This document shows positions 13,760 to 27,400 of a DNA stretch of 64,000 nt, one piece after another. Location of the stretch: contig JADWOT020001916.1 in NCBI GenBank assembly GCA_036345935.2, forward strand, positions 271,445-335,444, in the 5' to 3' direction. Every line of letters begins with the position of its first letter. Within the stretch, counting starts at the first letter, position 1. The stretch comes from Taenia hydatigena (lineage: Eukaryota; Platyhelminthes; Cestoda; Cyclophyllidea; Taeniidae). The translations under genes and the position numbers were made by a program. The notes below the pieces were generated by a model. It saw nothing but the letters and a program-made list of their open reading frames with translations, searched no databases and was not told where the DNA came from.

Positions 13760-14010
13760 CTGGAGCACTGCGCACCTCATTTCCTGCCCTCCTTTCCTTA
13801 CATCTTCATAAATGCCTTCGTTTACCCATTGCCTCCACCATGTATTCTAGTGAAGCATATAGGAATTGACTTTTGGGAAGGAATGTAAGTTTCTATCAAG
13901 CGGCACACTCAAAGACGCTACTCATGGTTTACCCTGGTAAGTGAAATACACTGGAATCAGTTGTGACAATGTCGAAATGACGAAGCACATAAATGAGGTT
14001 AGTAGGGAGA
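13760..14010 (+). repeat. R3 dispersed repeat, copy 1
   Basis: Matches 42,575-42,815 in the same orientation by eye. Shared landmarks are a pyrimidine-rich TTTCCT block, GCCTCCACC against CATCTAGCC, a GGCACACTCAAAGACGCTA motif against GCCACACTCGAAGAGGCTA, and a downstream AAATGAGG block. No ORF is conserved between copies. Class unknown. Confidence 0.5.
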
Positions 14011-14649
14011 TTAAGATTAAGAACTTGAGGAGGAGAGGGTATTAGCAGAACTAATTATTACAATTTTATCTTTGTTGGCCTTTTGACGTCTTTCGAACAA
14101 CGGAGTGGGAAGTTGGGATTAAGAGAGAGGCGATGGAGGTGAAGGATGGGAAGTGGACTGAAGATAAATGGCTAACAAAGCAGGACAGAGGCGTTGACAA
14201 AGAACTGGGTGGTGGATTCGACGATAAAATGAGAAGCAAGATAAAATGTGGAAGACAGTGGAATGCGAGTGCTAGTATCTCCGATGGTAAGTTGTGTGAT
14301 TCATCACTTCTGAATGGATCAGTGGCACATGTTGTTAGGTGGCTTCTTGGGAGTAGGCATCACTTGCCTTTGTGCTTCTGCACTTTGGCCGACTTCTGCA
14401 CACCATTGTGCATGTAAGTGAGGTGGAAGAGGAAGAGTAGGTCTGCTAGTACCGATGTACTTAGGTTGAAATGCGCCGCCCTGCCTTAGTAAAGTACGCC
14501 GGTGTAAGTGCAACGTGATTGTTGTTTAACAGAAGCAGTGTTAGTTCATTACTTTGTAACTAGAATACCGCTCTTTTAAGAGTATTAGGTACTAACTGCT
14601 ACTTTTAATCAGATACGATGGCTATAATGTGAGGTCTTTTGATACTGCT

Positions 14650-15250
14650 CTACGTGATGCAGGTTCGACAGGAGTCTAGCGTGTCTGTGGTATGTGGTGG
14701 CTACAGGTATGGTTTGCTCGATACCTCTACAGTCTTTTTGGCTCTCATGATCCAACCACTCCTGCTACTCTTGAGAGGCTGCTTGTATCAGTGAATCTGG
14801 GATCACTAGAGGCTAGCTGGACGAGCTCATCTCTCCGGCTGTAGACCTATAATAAGGTGCCAGATACCTCTCGTATGCATGGCCGCGTCAAAATCAGTAC
14901 TCTGTGTTTTTCTAATAATATTCAGTAGATTTGCTCAAAACTATCGTACTCCCTATACCGCCACCTTTTTCTACTGAGAGGAGTCTGCAGGATACTGCGT
15001 TCGCGTTGTCATGTGCATTTTCTTTTCTTTACTAAGCCGTTAAGTCATATTGCTGCAATTACTCGTACCAGTGTGCAACTGAATGGTCCATCTCCCTCAT
15101 TGTTTGTAACCAAGTCAGCACTTGATACTCTGTTCTTGCTACGAACTGTCTTGTTATCAGCCAGTATTTGAAGTGTCTAACCATTGTACTGATGACGAAC
15201 AGTGATCGTAGACGAGGCGGAGTGCTGAACGAACGACACACGTGCAAAGT
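14650..15250 (-). mobile_element. Ty3/gypsy pol relic (RNase H / integrase zinc-finger region)
   Basis: Nucleotide-level alignment by eye with 33,150-33,770 of the better-preserved gypsy fragment. Shared landmarks are CTCTTGAGAGGCTG / CTCTTGAAGGGCTG, GTCATATTGCTGCA / GTCATATTGTTGCA, GAACTGTCTTG-TATCAG, and TTGAAGTGTCTAACCATTGT / TTGAAGTGTCGCACCATTGT. It is heavily mutated and non-coding. The minus-strand peptide at 15,059-15,247 keeps traces such as MVRHFKYWLITRQF, typical of the segment joining RT and RNase H in gypsy polyproteins. Confidence 0.75.
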
Positions 15251-15259
15251 TTTGTGACA

Positions 15260-16390
15260 CAGTGTTTGGTTTAACTATAAATAACTTGCCCATTCCTCTA
15301 TTTTTTACATGCAACACCACCAAAATTCATGCCGGTAGTTTGTCAGATCCCCTGCCTATGCCTAATACGAGACAGTTGATACCTACGAGACGCCTTCATT
15401 GTCCTAGACGAAACGGCGGATCAACAGCGTGTTAGTAGAGTGCTGTGGAATTGACTGTGTCGGTTTTGAGAGATTGAAGTTGTGTTCCTGACCGTCGCCT
15501 ACAATGTACGTTCAAAAACGTAAGCATTAAAACATGGTTTCCCTAGATAACAAGAAGGGAATCAACATCGTACGCAAAAATTATTAGTCAGCATCGAATA
15601 CTTAGAGAAGGACTTACTATTAACTGGTTTGTGACATCAAATATCATTAAAACTACAAAGTTGCGCTTCTATGACAAGCGTTTTGAATAGCACTTTTATA
15701 ATGAGAACTTTTCTTTACTTTCGCCTCTCTCGGTGGCTTTTCGTGGTCGATAGTTATCAACTCTCTGTAATCATTTTGTTTAGAACTGTTTTTCGGCAAA
15801 GGAATCTGCAATATCTCGGTGGCTAGGCGAAGATCCTCTTTACCCCTTGGATTTCGCATCATTATGAATGAAAATCAGTTGGCTTGTAGCATTCAATTAA
15901 TGTTTTAAGACCATTGGGGCGTACTCGACGAATGCTGTCCTTTTGTGAATGCCACTGAGCTCCGTGGGGCTAAGTTGTGTCGCTGCGCCAATTCGATGAG
16001 TGGGAGGTACCGACAATTTTCCATTGGGAATCGCACCGTCATCGTTCAGTAATTCCGCCGTCTAATTAATAACTTGTGGTTTGCGACGCGTTGCCCTGTT
16101 TTGCGGACTTCTTTGCCTCGCGTCCGCACAGGCGACATGAATTATTGACGATGTGGGCGACGAATCGCCTTGACCCGGCGCGAATCCTTCTGCCAGTTTC
16201 AATCAGAAATAAGAGAGGAAGTAGAGAAGCCGCAGGAAGTAAAAGCAATTAAATGTAGCGAAAGGAGTTGCTTAGTGTGTAGGTGATGGAATGTTGGTGG
16301 AAAGTTCAGTTTAAATTAATAAGCCAACTAACTGGCCATAAAACGAACGCTCAAAGGAGGTCCTACTTCACCCAAGATAGAACTATCGAC
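15260..16390. other. No recognisable gene
   Basis: Only short ORFs of 60-70 codons without recognisable similarity or conservation. No repeat family seen here by eye. Confidence 0.4.
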
Positions 16391-16391
16391 T

Positions 16392-16752
16392 TGGTCGGCT
16401 TGAAGGACAACTTAGAAGGAGAGGATGGGATGAATATGCCTTTGCACTCACATACACACAGGCACGCACACAGACGTTCTCACATGTTTTCGGGGACACT
16501 GATGAAGACGACTCTCCAAAGGACGAAGATAAAAGCGAGCAATGACACGCGCAAACTGGGGCAAGCACAAATGCACAGTGGAAAAGGAGCAGGTGGTTCA
16601 TCGAAGGCAGAAAGCGCACGTTCTTACCCGTTAACATAGAGCGCCAGGTGGAGGAATTTTGCACAGAGAGAAGAAAAGAATTGGGCGGTGAGAGTCGGAC
16701 GCGTCTACGAATTATGAGGTGTGAAGTAGGAGTAGTAGTAGGTGAGGTTTGC
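16392..16752 (+). mobile_element. R1 repeat, copy 2 (truncated)
   Basis: Begins at the R1 interior motif TTGAAGGACAACTTAG and continues through a CA-rich tract (CACATACACACAGGCACG), CTCTCCAAAGGACGAAGATA, GCGCCAGGTGGAGGAATTTT and TACGAATTATGAGGTGTGAAG. All have counterparts in the R1 copies at 8.5 and 41 kb. Both inverted-repeat ends are missing. The two ORFs overlapping it (16,283-16,639 plus and 16,383-16,664 minus) are by-products of the repeat. Confidence 0.7.
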
Positions 16753-17199
16753 TAACCGCCATTGTGCTCCCTGATGCAAGGCAGCAATTGGTCTTGGCAT
16801 GAAACTAAAGTGAACGGAAGAAACGCACCTTCGCTGGCGCCATAGTAACCGCAAGGGGTAAGTTGCCAATGCATAACAGGCATTCCCTCAAAAAAGCCGA
16901 TGACAAGCAGTCACAACGAGGCAGCACATTTAAGTCAAAGCACATTAGCATCGGTGGTTCTTCTCATTCTCTTCCTCCTCCTTTGCATGCACTACGACGC
17001 ACATAACTTAATCAAGTCACGAAGGCACAGAAGCAATTGTCGCCTTCTCTCTCAAAACCACCCCCAAGCAGTGCTGTCTAAAGTTAACACCGGACAGTAC
17101 TGAGCGACACCACACGACACGTGTTGCAATCGATTCGCACGTGTCAGGTTCAAATTGGTCTACCACACGACAAACTGCCAGACATGCTGTTCTGCGCGT

Positions 17200-17460
17200 T
17201 GCACGCTTACATTCATTCATCCTGCTTCGTCGTGCTGCCATTCTTGCCATTCAGTTATTCGTCGGTGCCTCTCATCTACCTCGTTTTATCTTTGTCTCCG
17301 GTCTTATTTGTATCCTTCACTAACGTCGCAACACTCTCTCTCTTCATCATTCCACACCTTTCAATTCTTCATTCCAGAAACGTCGAAGGGGCGAAACAGA
17401 TAGATATCATAGAAATTAGGGGTCAATTTTGGTGCCAACACCCCTTCCTTCATCTGTGCC
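17200..17460 (+). repeat. R2 dispersed repeat, copy 2
   Basis: Plus-strand counterpart of 13,030-13,300, with core AACAGATAGATATCATAGAA then ATTAGGGGTCAA. The strong pyrimidine bias upstream of the core produces the long 17,121-17,543 ORF, which shows no similarity and is not conserved in the other copies. Confidence 0.6.
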
Positions 17461-17599
17461 ACCCTCTTCTGTCCTCAAAATTTACTTACACGCGCCTATT
17501 CAATATATTTTTACATCCAGTATCCAGCACAACTCACACATAAAGGGAGCTATGACTAACCACTTCACTTGTCATTTGGACGGTTTCTTCAAATTTTAC

Positions 17600-18421
17600 C
17601 TAGTCACGCGCCTAGATGAGTAAGCAATTAAATCAGTTCAGAAATAAATGGTAGAAATATAGAAAGTAATAGAAAGGGCTACACCGCAGCAATGTAAGGA
17701 GTCATCCTACAGAGTCCATTTCCAATCCTCTTCTGTCCATCTCCATCCTCACTCCCTCCATTCTAGCGGCTTCTCATCGCTTCACCTCTATCCCGAACTT
17801 ACTCTTACAATTTGGTAGGAGAACTGCAGCAAGTAACTACTAAGTGGTTTAAGCTGTCAGATTATAATTCTGATCGATTCTAGATCTAAATAAACAGTTT
17901 ATGACGCAGCTCTATATGCTTGCATTATTTTATCTGTTTGCCAAAATAGGCTACTTAACTTAGAGGTCAGGTCTAAATTTTGATTGCATAACTTGAGGAA
18001 TATCGCAGCTGCCAGCGATGAAAGAAACAGCTGAGTACAAATTGTCATAATTATAAATGAACAACCAAGAACATAGGTTCCAACGATGTACTCAGGCTGT
18101 CACTTTTCGCTTTAAAATCACTAGCATTACATTGTGACATTCCTAAGCATTAAATGTCGTACAATTGAACAGCTCTATTTGACGTCACCACGTTTGCCCT
18201 TTGACAGCATGCCATCTCAGACTATCCTAGTAATTACAACTTATTATTCAAGTCAACTTGGACTTACCAAAACCTATCTTAAGCCATTGGGCATGGTTTA
18301 TGCACTCACTAACCTCTCAACACAAAAGCGGAGCGCTAAACAACCACTTTTATTTAATAATTCGGTCATAGCAAAATGTGGCTGCTGCATTCGCACCACA
18401 ATCTGGAGACTCTTCTAGCGT
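17600..18421. other. No recognisable gene, left flank of duplication copy A
   Basis: Unique-looking sequence up to the left edge of the large duplication. The 94-codon ORF at 18,134-18,418 lacks any recognised similarity. Confidence 0.4.
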
Positions 18422-21400
18422 ATTACAGTGGACCACCTCACCTCACGCACCTCGGCCACGTCGATCAACAAGCAAATTTATCATCACCTGCGCAAACTCA
18501 ATACCCATGTTCCATTGTTTGCGAAGAAAAACACACAAATGAGAAACATTTTTAAATTTGCTAACAATGGTAAATGAACAGGAGTACACAACATTGTGGA
18601 GACATCATCACAACTTGGGGAGGGGGATGTAGGCATTAGGAACAATGGTGACTCAGGATCTACAGGGTTTCGTGCTGTTCCACACTAAAGTGCTGCCAGA
18701 AGACACATCAAATCATTCCAGTGTCTCCTTTCCCTCTTGACGCGTGGTCTTCACGGACTTCACGATGGTAGCGGTGTTTCCGCACCGACAAACTACACTT
18801 CTAATCCGCTTTGGACAGCGGACCTCCCATCTGCATTCCATTTACACATCATCGGCACTTGAACCTACAAAACGAAAACAGCAAGCATAGGCTGGGAAAA
18901 GCCTTGATAAACAAAAGGAAATAAGGTCTAAACAGAGGTGCTGGTTCTACATCTGCATGAGCAATCATAGTGCAGCAGTATCACATAAAGTAGCAAATAC
19001 TAGCTCACGCTATACAAGGAATAGACATCATTTATCAAGAATGGCATAGGCCAGTGCCAGTGCCTGCGTACAACGAAGTGCGGTGATGAATAAAGTTTCT
19101 TGTGAAAGGAGGCATCGACAATCGTGGATACCCGTACCAGCAAGAGGCGTCAACCTAGTCAGCAATTAGACACTTGAAAGGTGTAGACGTCGATTGGGCA
19201 GTGGATATCCCAAAAATGTTGGTTTTCAGCTCACCCGCACAGTGGTAATTCCTGAGACCCTTTATTTGTTAAGTAAACCTCACAATTCCCAGTGTCTGCA
19301 TTCTCTCTTAAAAAAAGTTACAACTGGGAGTGAAAATCACAGGGACCATTACGAAAAAAAGTAGTACAAATTGAGAACTCGCCCAGGGAATAGAACAAAG
19401 AACAACCATTACAAATAAGGCGTGCAAGATCTACTCAAAATTACCTCCCTCTAAGAATGTCAAGCGATTATAGGCTCAAGACAAAGGCAACACAGAAAAA
19501 AAGAATTCACAACAGAACGTAAAGCTGGATCGACAAAAACTGCTTAATTTCGGAGGTAAAAAGTTAAAAGAGACAAAAAGGAAAATTTTAACCTATTAAC
19601 GAGTTGATTATAAGCTTGGAGACGGAAAAAGTGCTTGCCGAAACAAATGACAGAAATAAAATGTCTGGTTGTTCCCTGCATATCCACGGAAAGGTAAGAT
19701 TTCGCACGAAAAAAAATTCGTAGCGATCAAATGAAACAATGCAGGAAGGCGGTCTAGCAGAATCATTGCAAAACTTATGATTTCATAAATGAAGTCAACT
19801 TACTTAACTTTACACGCAATAATTGAATTCCAGACACAAAAACCCTAGCGTTCTACCAAGAGTCTGTAAATGGATTAATGTCTACTCTTCGCAAGCTACC
19901 AAAGGCAAAAGAGACTCCACCTTGCTAAACAATCGCCTTTTAACTACTTTTCAAAAGCATTAGGTTTTACGAGGAAATTGCAGAAAAACGAAGAGAATCA
20001 GCAAAAAGATAGTGCCAACTGAACATCGGGAATAACAAATTGTTGGCTTTCAATAAACATCCTCAAAACTACCCAAAAAAGACGTTGCTTAACCAAAATC
20101 TCGCGAAGCGCTAAGCATGGGCAAATAGAAAACGCACGAAAAGTGCAGAAAACAGCACAATTGAATTATTAATCATTCTAACGATAATAAGAGAGCATCC
20201 CATGCTAAAAGAAAGAAGTAACTTTATGCCCACTAACAAAAAAAACAAGAACGATGGCACAGTGAGAAGAAACAATAGCGTGACAAGCACACGATGATGA
20301 GTCCCGAGCCTAGTGCGATGGATACAGTTCAATGTAATGATCACTGATTGAGTCCAGCAACACCGTGGATTGACACTGACCGGTTTATAGATACCCTGGT
20401 GATTAATAATGCGACCCCCAAGAGAGATGCAGATTGACAATACTGACACCCGGTTATGGATCCCGTGGCCATGTGGATTAGTCTAGATCGATGGATATAA
20501 CAATGACGTTGAGGCACGCAGCTCTTTTGCTTGCGCTTGATGATTTTGAACACATAACCGTCCAATACCGTCTTGCGCGATCCCCTACTTGAAGACCAAG
20601 TCTTGTGCAACAGATAATATGCGTGCTCGTTAGAGTAGCCATTCCCCGCGCTTTGTAGTAAAATGGATTCAGGGGCACACGAAAAGCCATCGGCACAGTT
20701 CTGCGCTAACGCGACCCACTTCACTTCAACGTCTATGGGTGCCTAGTACGGCCTAGCTAGCCTTTCAGCATTGCTGCATCTCATTTTCGGCAGCACTTGC
20801 ATTCTTGCAGCCACGGTACTTGACACCTTCCCACCTCCCTTGCCTTCAACCGGCAAATTGAGTAATCTACCGACGTAAAATTGGTGTTTTTACCTCCCCC
20901 CAGTAGCTTTGCATTCTTATGACTAAAGTGCGTTCTAACATCGTAGCCATTCATTGTCCACTATCTGAATCCTTTCTGTGAACACTGCGGACAGATCCGT
21001 CTCGATCAGTCTCATAGGCCTACCGCATGCTGCCCAAATTGACCCCACACGTTTTGCAGGTCGGGATAGGGACAGAAGAACAGGTCGATAGCCGAGAAAA
21101 CCGACAGGTGAGCAGGTATATAGGTGGGTCAACAGATGGAGAGATTAGGATATATGAAATGGCGACCCTAGCTCTACCGCCTCACCTAGTCTCTGCCTCT
21201 ACAGCTCCACTAACTGACCAAACAAGTGAATAAAAAGGGACAGAGACGCAAATAAACAATAAAACAATTCCAGCGATTCCCAATTTAATCGTCTCAAAAC
21301 AACATCCATAATAGGTGTAATGGTGGAAAAGGCTACCATGAGTAGAGGGGAAGGCAAGGACAGGACGATACTTACGACGGCTGTCATGCCCAGGTTCTCA

Positions 21401-24400
21401 TCACCGCCCATATACCATAGAAAAGGCGGCGCACCACAAAAAAGCACTCGTGTGACTGACACAAAGCCAATTATTGTCACGGCACTAGGATGCAAACTGG
21501 ACCACACCAGGCCTTTGCCCATGTCTGTGTAGGACTTGTCAGCTCAGCATCAGACGTCGCATTAAAAAAGGGACGCGACAAACGCTGAGATAGAGTTGGA
21601 GACTCGCGAGCACCTAACACTTACCTTTATATCTTGGGCATGTCAATGCCGATGACACCTCCCTCCCCCCGCATTACCTAGTGCACTTATAGCTTCACTG
21701 CATCAGACACAAGTATGACAGTACTCAAAGTCAATTAGCGCCATGAGTGATAGGCCAGTCATGCGTGCGTACCGTGCTTAAATAAGCCAACCGGACATGG
21801 CGAGGCATTCCATTCCTTTCCACTATGACCAACTTCCACCTTAATCATTGGTAGTAGCAACAATGCAATCATAATGAAACAATGTTTTGTAAACACTCGA
21901 CACGAGGGCATCACGAAGGTGTTAATTTTAGCAACTCCGACAGTTAGATGCTCTGACGAAGATGAAGCGATTCCAACACGACCAATCACACCAGGCAGGA
22001 CTGTATGAATGTTCCAACGCCACAGGGGAGAAGGTCCACAAACAGCGAAGTAAACAGATCTCCTCTCCTTCGCCTGTCTATCCACCCAAACCTCCACCGG
22101 CCAATTAACCCAATCAACAGATAAGTAAAAAGGACGCAAGTAAAGAAATGTATGAAGCTTAACGCTTGCCAGTGCATATTTGCCTGTGTCCTGGGGGACA
22201 TCCACTGACTATAAGCCGTCAGGAATATTAACCTGGCTAACCCATGGAAAACGCCAAACTTGCATTTTGCCTGTCTCCGCGGCACTTTAGCCAACTATTA
22301 GCCCCACAGAAAAACGGCTAAAGCTAAGGCCAGTCACCGCTGACTAAAGGGAGAGCGAAGATTACGCCAAAACTATTACATTGCTACAGCAGAAGGAGCG
22401 AACAAACCGAGGCAATCAGTGGGTTGCCTTCCGAGTCATCTTCGTGACAATACGTTTCCAATAACCACTTCATTCATAAGTATTTCGGAGGCAGACATCC
22501 CGAGATTTTTTTGACAATAATAAACGCGCACAGTCCGATGGTTTACAGAAGGAGCACTAATCAGGCAGATTCGAATAACAACGGCAGAAGAAATCTACGG
22601 AATTGCTTAATAACCAGCAAAACTTGAGTGCGCCTAAAAGTGTACATTCAATTACGAGATGGTCCTCCTCAAATCCGCTAAACAGTAAGAAGAAGTAGGG
22701 CAGCATCATGCTTTCTGACGACCAAATAGATTAATTGGAACCTACTCAATACAACTGTGCGTAGTGTCTATACTACTGCTCCGAATGCGAAAGAACACTT
22801 ATTCGGAACTGATAATTACAGTCCATCGCAGATGCCTACACGTACAATGAAGCAAACTGCCGTATCCCTACCCATCAGCATCCAGTACACTCAATCCGAT
22901 AACTACGAATCTACACACTTTGTAATGAAGGCAGGCAACTTGTCCCAATCAAAATTCTCAAAAAGTACATGCATATCAATTAACACGCTAGACACAACCT
23001 CTCCTGGCCAGATTAGAATGAGGGAAACGAGTAATAGACCAAAGCATGCCACCTACCCTTCCAAACGGAAAGCGATGACAAGATGAATACAGTGGACAAA
23101 TTCAGCCAGTGGCACGACCAGATGTCAATGAGCGCAAAAGTTAGAACTAACAATATTTAAAATATACCAGTGATGAGTGAAAGCACTTAAACAGCTGGTG
23201 GCAGCAAGCAAGCGGAACAAGTGGAGAATGAAAAAAAAATAAGAAGAGAAAGTTATTCCTAAGCCGGCATTAGATTACCATAGAACGGACAGTGGCTGTG
23301 GCCAACGCAAAAAACTACACCTCGCACTCAGGCGCCACACCTCATCAAAGTTTACAAAACGACGAGTAGCGTGCATGAATAGGGGCTTTTCAAATGTACA
23401 TAAATGTGCATTGATACGTACCTCTTAATAGGCGAGTCACTTCCTCCATGCATCCACAGTCATCACACTCATTGACGTGGCCCTTTTTGCCCACCGCGTC
23501 ATAAAGCAGAAGCCATGGACACGGCACCGCTTGCACCCTACTTCGCGACAGACTTCCAACAGTTTCGACAAAATTTCATCAGCGAACGCTGACTACCAAA
23601 ACGCCCTTCAGCGGCAGCACAGCCTCAACGAAGTACCTGTCCTTTGCAGGCTCGGAAGAAACATAGCTGATGTGCTGCTTCATTTGTCAGTCGTCTCCAT
23701 TTTGCGCGGTAAAATTCGATGTTTGCATCCACCCGTCACCCGAGCCACCAAATATTCCATTTGAAAAACATCCTCGAATCTACAGGAACAAACTAGGACT
23801 TAAAGAAACAATTTAAATCAAGGTAGCGGATTAATACGCTGCGTGACGATGGAGTAGGTTGCATGTTAGCGCCTCAGTCTCAGAAGAATCTTTACGACTT
23901 TGGCTTAGACTTGTTCCGATCGGGTCTACTAAAGTTAAAGGAGACGACATTCAGTTCCCTAGTGGAGAAGAACATACTCAAGTACCCTTTCGGAGCGCAC
24001 CGCAGCTATATCTGCGTCCAATGAACACGATAAATTCGACCAATATGGTTACTATAACAATTTGAGAAATGTAGCTGTCACATTGCATTTGTGAATAGAC
24101 TTCGGGAAAAGGATGCGCAACAGATTCATTGAGGTACAGCACAGATCACACCAACCTCTAGGTCGGAGTAGAGAGTAAGAGGGAACTCTAACACTAAATT
24201 CTGCATTCTTTTCAGCAATCCCTTGGGGCACATTAGATGCACCACCACAGACAGACACATTCTTGTCATTCTTAAGATTCGGACCATCACTGACCTCACG
24301 TGAAGTCCAAAACGAAACAGTTCCCTTCCTTCGAGAATCAACGGAGCTCATCCAGCCAAAACAATGCCGCAATTAAAACACGCAATGTGCCCACCACATC

Positions 24401-27400
24401 GTAAGACAACATACCAAACACGACCGATGACTTCGAACCTGCCAAACTTGAAGGAACACTTTCAGGCAAATATCTTTCAATCTTAAGAATTCTTGAAAAC
24501 ACACAAAACACACCATCAAGCTTGGCCTTGGAACAACCGCTAAAATTGATCTTTTTGAGTGCATAAAAACCAAATCCAGTTCATCTTCGACAATTGATTG
24601 TTTGAAAATTGCATCGCATTATCGGAAGTATTTTGCGTCATGCAAACTTGCCAGCATTCATTCTAAAAAGGGTGTCAGAGCGTTACGCACCACATGTGAG
24701 AATCTAAGCGCTATCCTTGAGTAGACTGGTTATCTTGTTACAAACCTATTAATTTAGATGACAGGGGATCGACACAACCCTTATGGGTGGTGTGAGGGTG
24801 GCCTCTGTCGACATAATTATTACAATAGGAATAGGGATTTAGCGGGCTTCCCGGTTGTCTCCTCGTCTTCTGCCTCAAAACGCTTTGGACTTTATTGCAA
24901 ACCTAAGTTGCTATGGCCAATATCTTCATCACTAGGTGCGCTATGACTGCCTCTTCGTCTCCCCAAGTCCCATTTCAACAACAAAAGTACTACACAAATC
25001 CTTCCTCTTGCTGGCCCCGCCTTTATTACTGCCCTTGTTGAATGCCTTTCTTCCAGTCATTATGGCTCAAACTTTGTTTTCGCATCTGATCAGTGGTGCA
25101 CCTATGCAGAGTCAAAGATGCAATATTAAGCGAGTGATGGCTATAAACCCAGCAGTGCGATGTGGACAAAGCAGTTGGTAGGTGTTAGAACGTTTCCATA
25201 TGGCGTGAACTATGAATGCTACAATGGGCGGAAGCAGGTACGACATTAAATCGTGCAGTATCCTCGCTCCCTCCTCCTCCTCCTCCTTCCCCTGAAAATT
25301 AACAACCACGCCCCAGCAATAAGTCACCCCGCTCAACGCTCACATATGTGGACCTCATGAAAAACCAATGCACCGTATGAAGGCTCATAATAATATAGCC
25401 TCACATCGGCTTCGACGCACACCATACCGTTGTTGTTGTTGTTGCTGCTGCTAAAGGTCTCAAAACACGCAAAAGTGATGCGATTGTGAGCCTGTGATAA
25501 GGTCTCTCTCAACTCGTACAACACACATTGTCCCGTGGGGGAGTACTCACCAAGTCACCGTTCCCCTCTCCCTCCGCTTTCGCCCGCCGGCCGCCCGCCT
25601 GACGCCCACATATCCGTACACGCCGCACTCAGCCTTCCAAGGACACAGCCGCGCTGCCTGCCTGCTTATGGCCTGCATGAAAGAATAATCCACAATGAGG
25701 AGGAGAAGGAGGAGCAAGCGAACTCTCGATTGCATTCATTGCTCCTCTAGTAGTTGCTTTGACGCCACAGCTGCCGCCATCGACAAGGACGAGTTCGGAG
25801 GCCTTTGGTGTAGTCTCGGTAGCCTCCTATGGATCGGCATCTACGTCCGCATCCCCCTTTGCCATTATTGCCACAGTCGACAACAACAATGCGTGTTATT
25901 GATGACAGGCAGCCTGATGAGTCTGTGATTAACGACAACGTTGAGAAGCGCCACGTGGCCAGCGTTGCGAACAGCAGCGGCGAGGCAGCCAGTGTTGGTC
26001 AGAAGCCAACTATTACAACAAACAAATACTACACTTGCAAGTTTGGCGCACAAAATTGACACCTAGTGCTACTCACTCAAGTGCCCATGCCTATCACATA
26101 ATAATGCTCCAGAGGAAATAAACATTTCCTTTCGCCGTACTTTGGACCCGGAACCACTTTGGTACCACGTAAAGCCAAGGGCTTGGTAACTCCCCTCCCA
26201 GCAAACGAGGCCCCATTCACCACAATATCATTCCTTCCTTATTCAAATAACCCCCCACCTACCTACCTGCTCACCTACAATACCGCCACGACAATTTCAA
26301 TCCATCCCCTCCACTCCATTGTTCATCATAACGAACGAACGCAAAAAAGTGCTGCCATCCAACAGCCAACCAAAACTCGGCAAATTCTCTCTCACGAACC
26401 TCATTAACAAAAAAGAGATCTCCATGCGCGCACACACGTTTGGGGAACTAAAAACGAATTCTAGACGATCTTGAAAATATCAGTGTGCATGGGTCTACGC
26501 GCAATAAAAAAAATTAGCAGACAGTAAGACAAGGAATACACACTGCGAACTATGAAGCTAAAAACACGTAGACACGCACTAAAATTCACGAAAAGAAAGC
26601 CCACCTGGGGTAGGCTTGAAAAAGACTCTGGAACACTTCTCCTACTCCTCCCCATCTTTTCAGTGTTGACACAATCACCAGCACAACTAATCATCGTGAC
26701 AATAAGCCCGCCTCCCTCCCCCAACCCACCAGTGCTACACTCCAGTTAGCCGGCCGAGCTTGTGACCATGCCATTCGCACCCAATGCTAAACAAAAGGTC
26801 ACATCTACCGCTATGTCACCGCTATTGTCCATGCATCCAAGATGGAGACCTCTCCGCCAATGACTCCGCAAGCTTGCATTGCCTACCATTCCACAAACTC
26901 ATTAAATGTTACCTCGCCACCGCCACCACAGTAATTTTGTAGTATCTGAAAAGGGGCAAAGCAGACAATGGAAGAGCCGATGTGTGAATGTCCAACGCGC
27001 CGCAAAGCTAACGCCTCCGAACATAACTTCTAATAGGAAAAAAAGCACCTTAACAAGCAAACATTTAAGACTGCTACAAAGTGCAGTCTGCAAAGTTATG
27101 CAAAAGCTCCCCACCGGTCACTCCATCGCTTCTGCTGCGTCCACTTCACCCAGACGTCAACTCACGCCGTCAAAGCTGAACCTACCATTAAGCCATCACC
27201 GAGGGCCTCTACACAACATCAACACGGAAATAACCCGTCCCCAAGTCAATGAGCAGTAGAGCCGTTAAGTGTCCCACGCCCTCCATATATGATGTGCGCT
27301 CCACCAACACGGACATAATGGTAATGGAAACAACGCACCTTTTACCACACATAAAGTACGAAAGAACCTACGGATAAATGATGAAAGCATGCTTCTACCC

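Noticed and set aside
17121..17543. 140-codon plus-strand ORF, one of the longest in the window
   Set aside because: It overlaps the pyrimidine-rich R2 repeat; other R2 copies do not keep the frame, and three overlapping frames are open here.
18640..18860. Minus-strand peptide with CPKRIRSVVCRCGNT, zinc-ribbon-like, open in both duplicate copies
   Set aside because: About 43 codons; most differences between copies change the amino acid (several cysteines lost, ATG changed to ATC in B). This does not look like selection on a protein.
20111..20724. Hydrophobic minus-strand ORFs in copy A that partly align with 48,039-48,248 in copy B
   Set aside because: The shared peptide (VSINRSVSIHGVAGLNQ type) ends at different points and frames shift between copies, so similarity reflects DNA homology of the duplication.
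22757..23086. 109-codon plus-strand ORF in copy A
   Set aside because: The homologous region of copy B contains stops in this frame.
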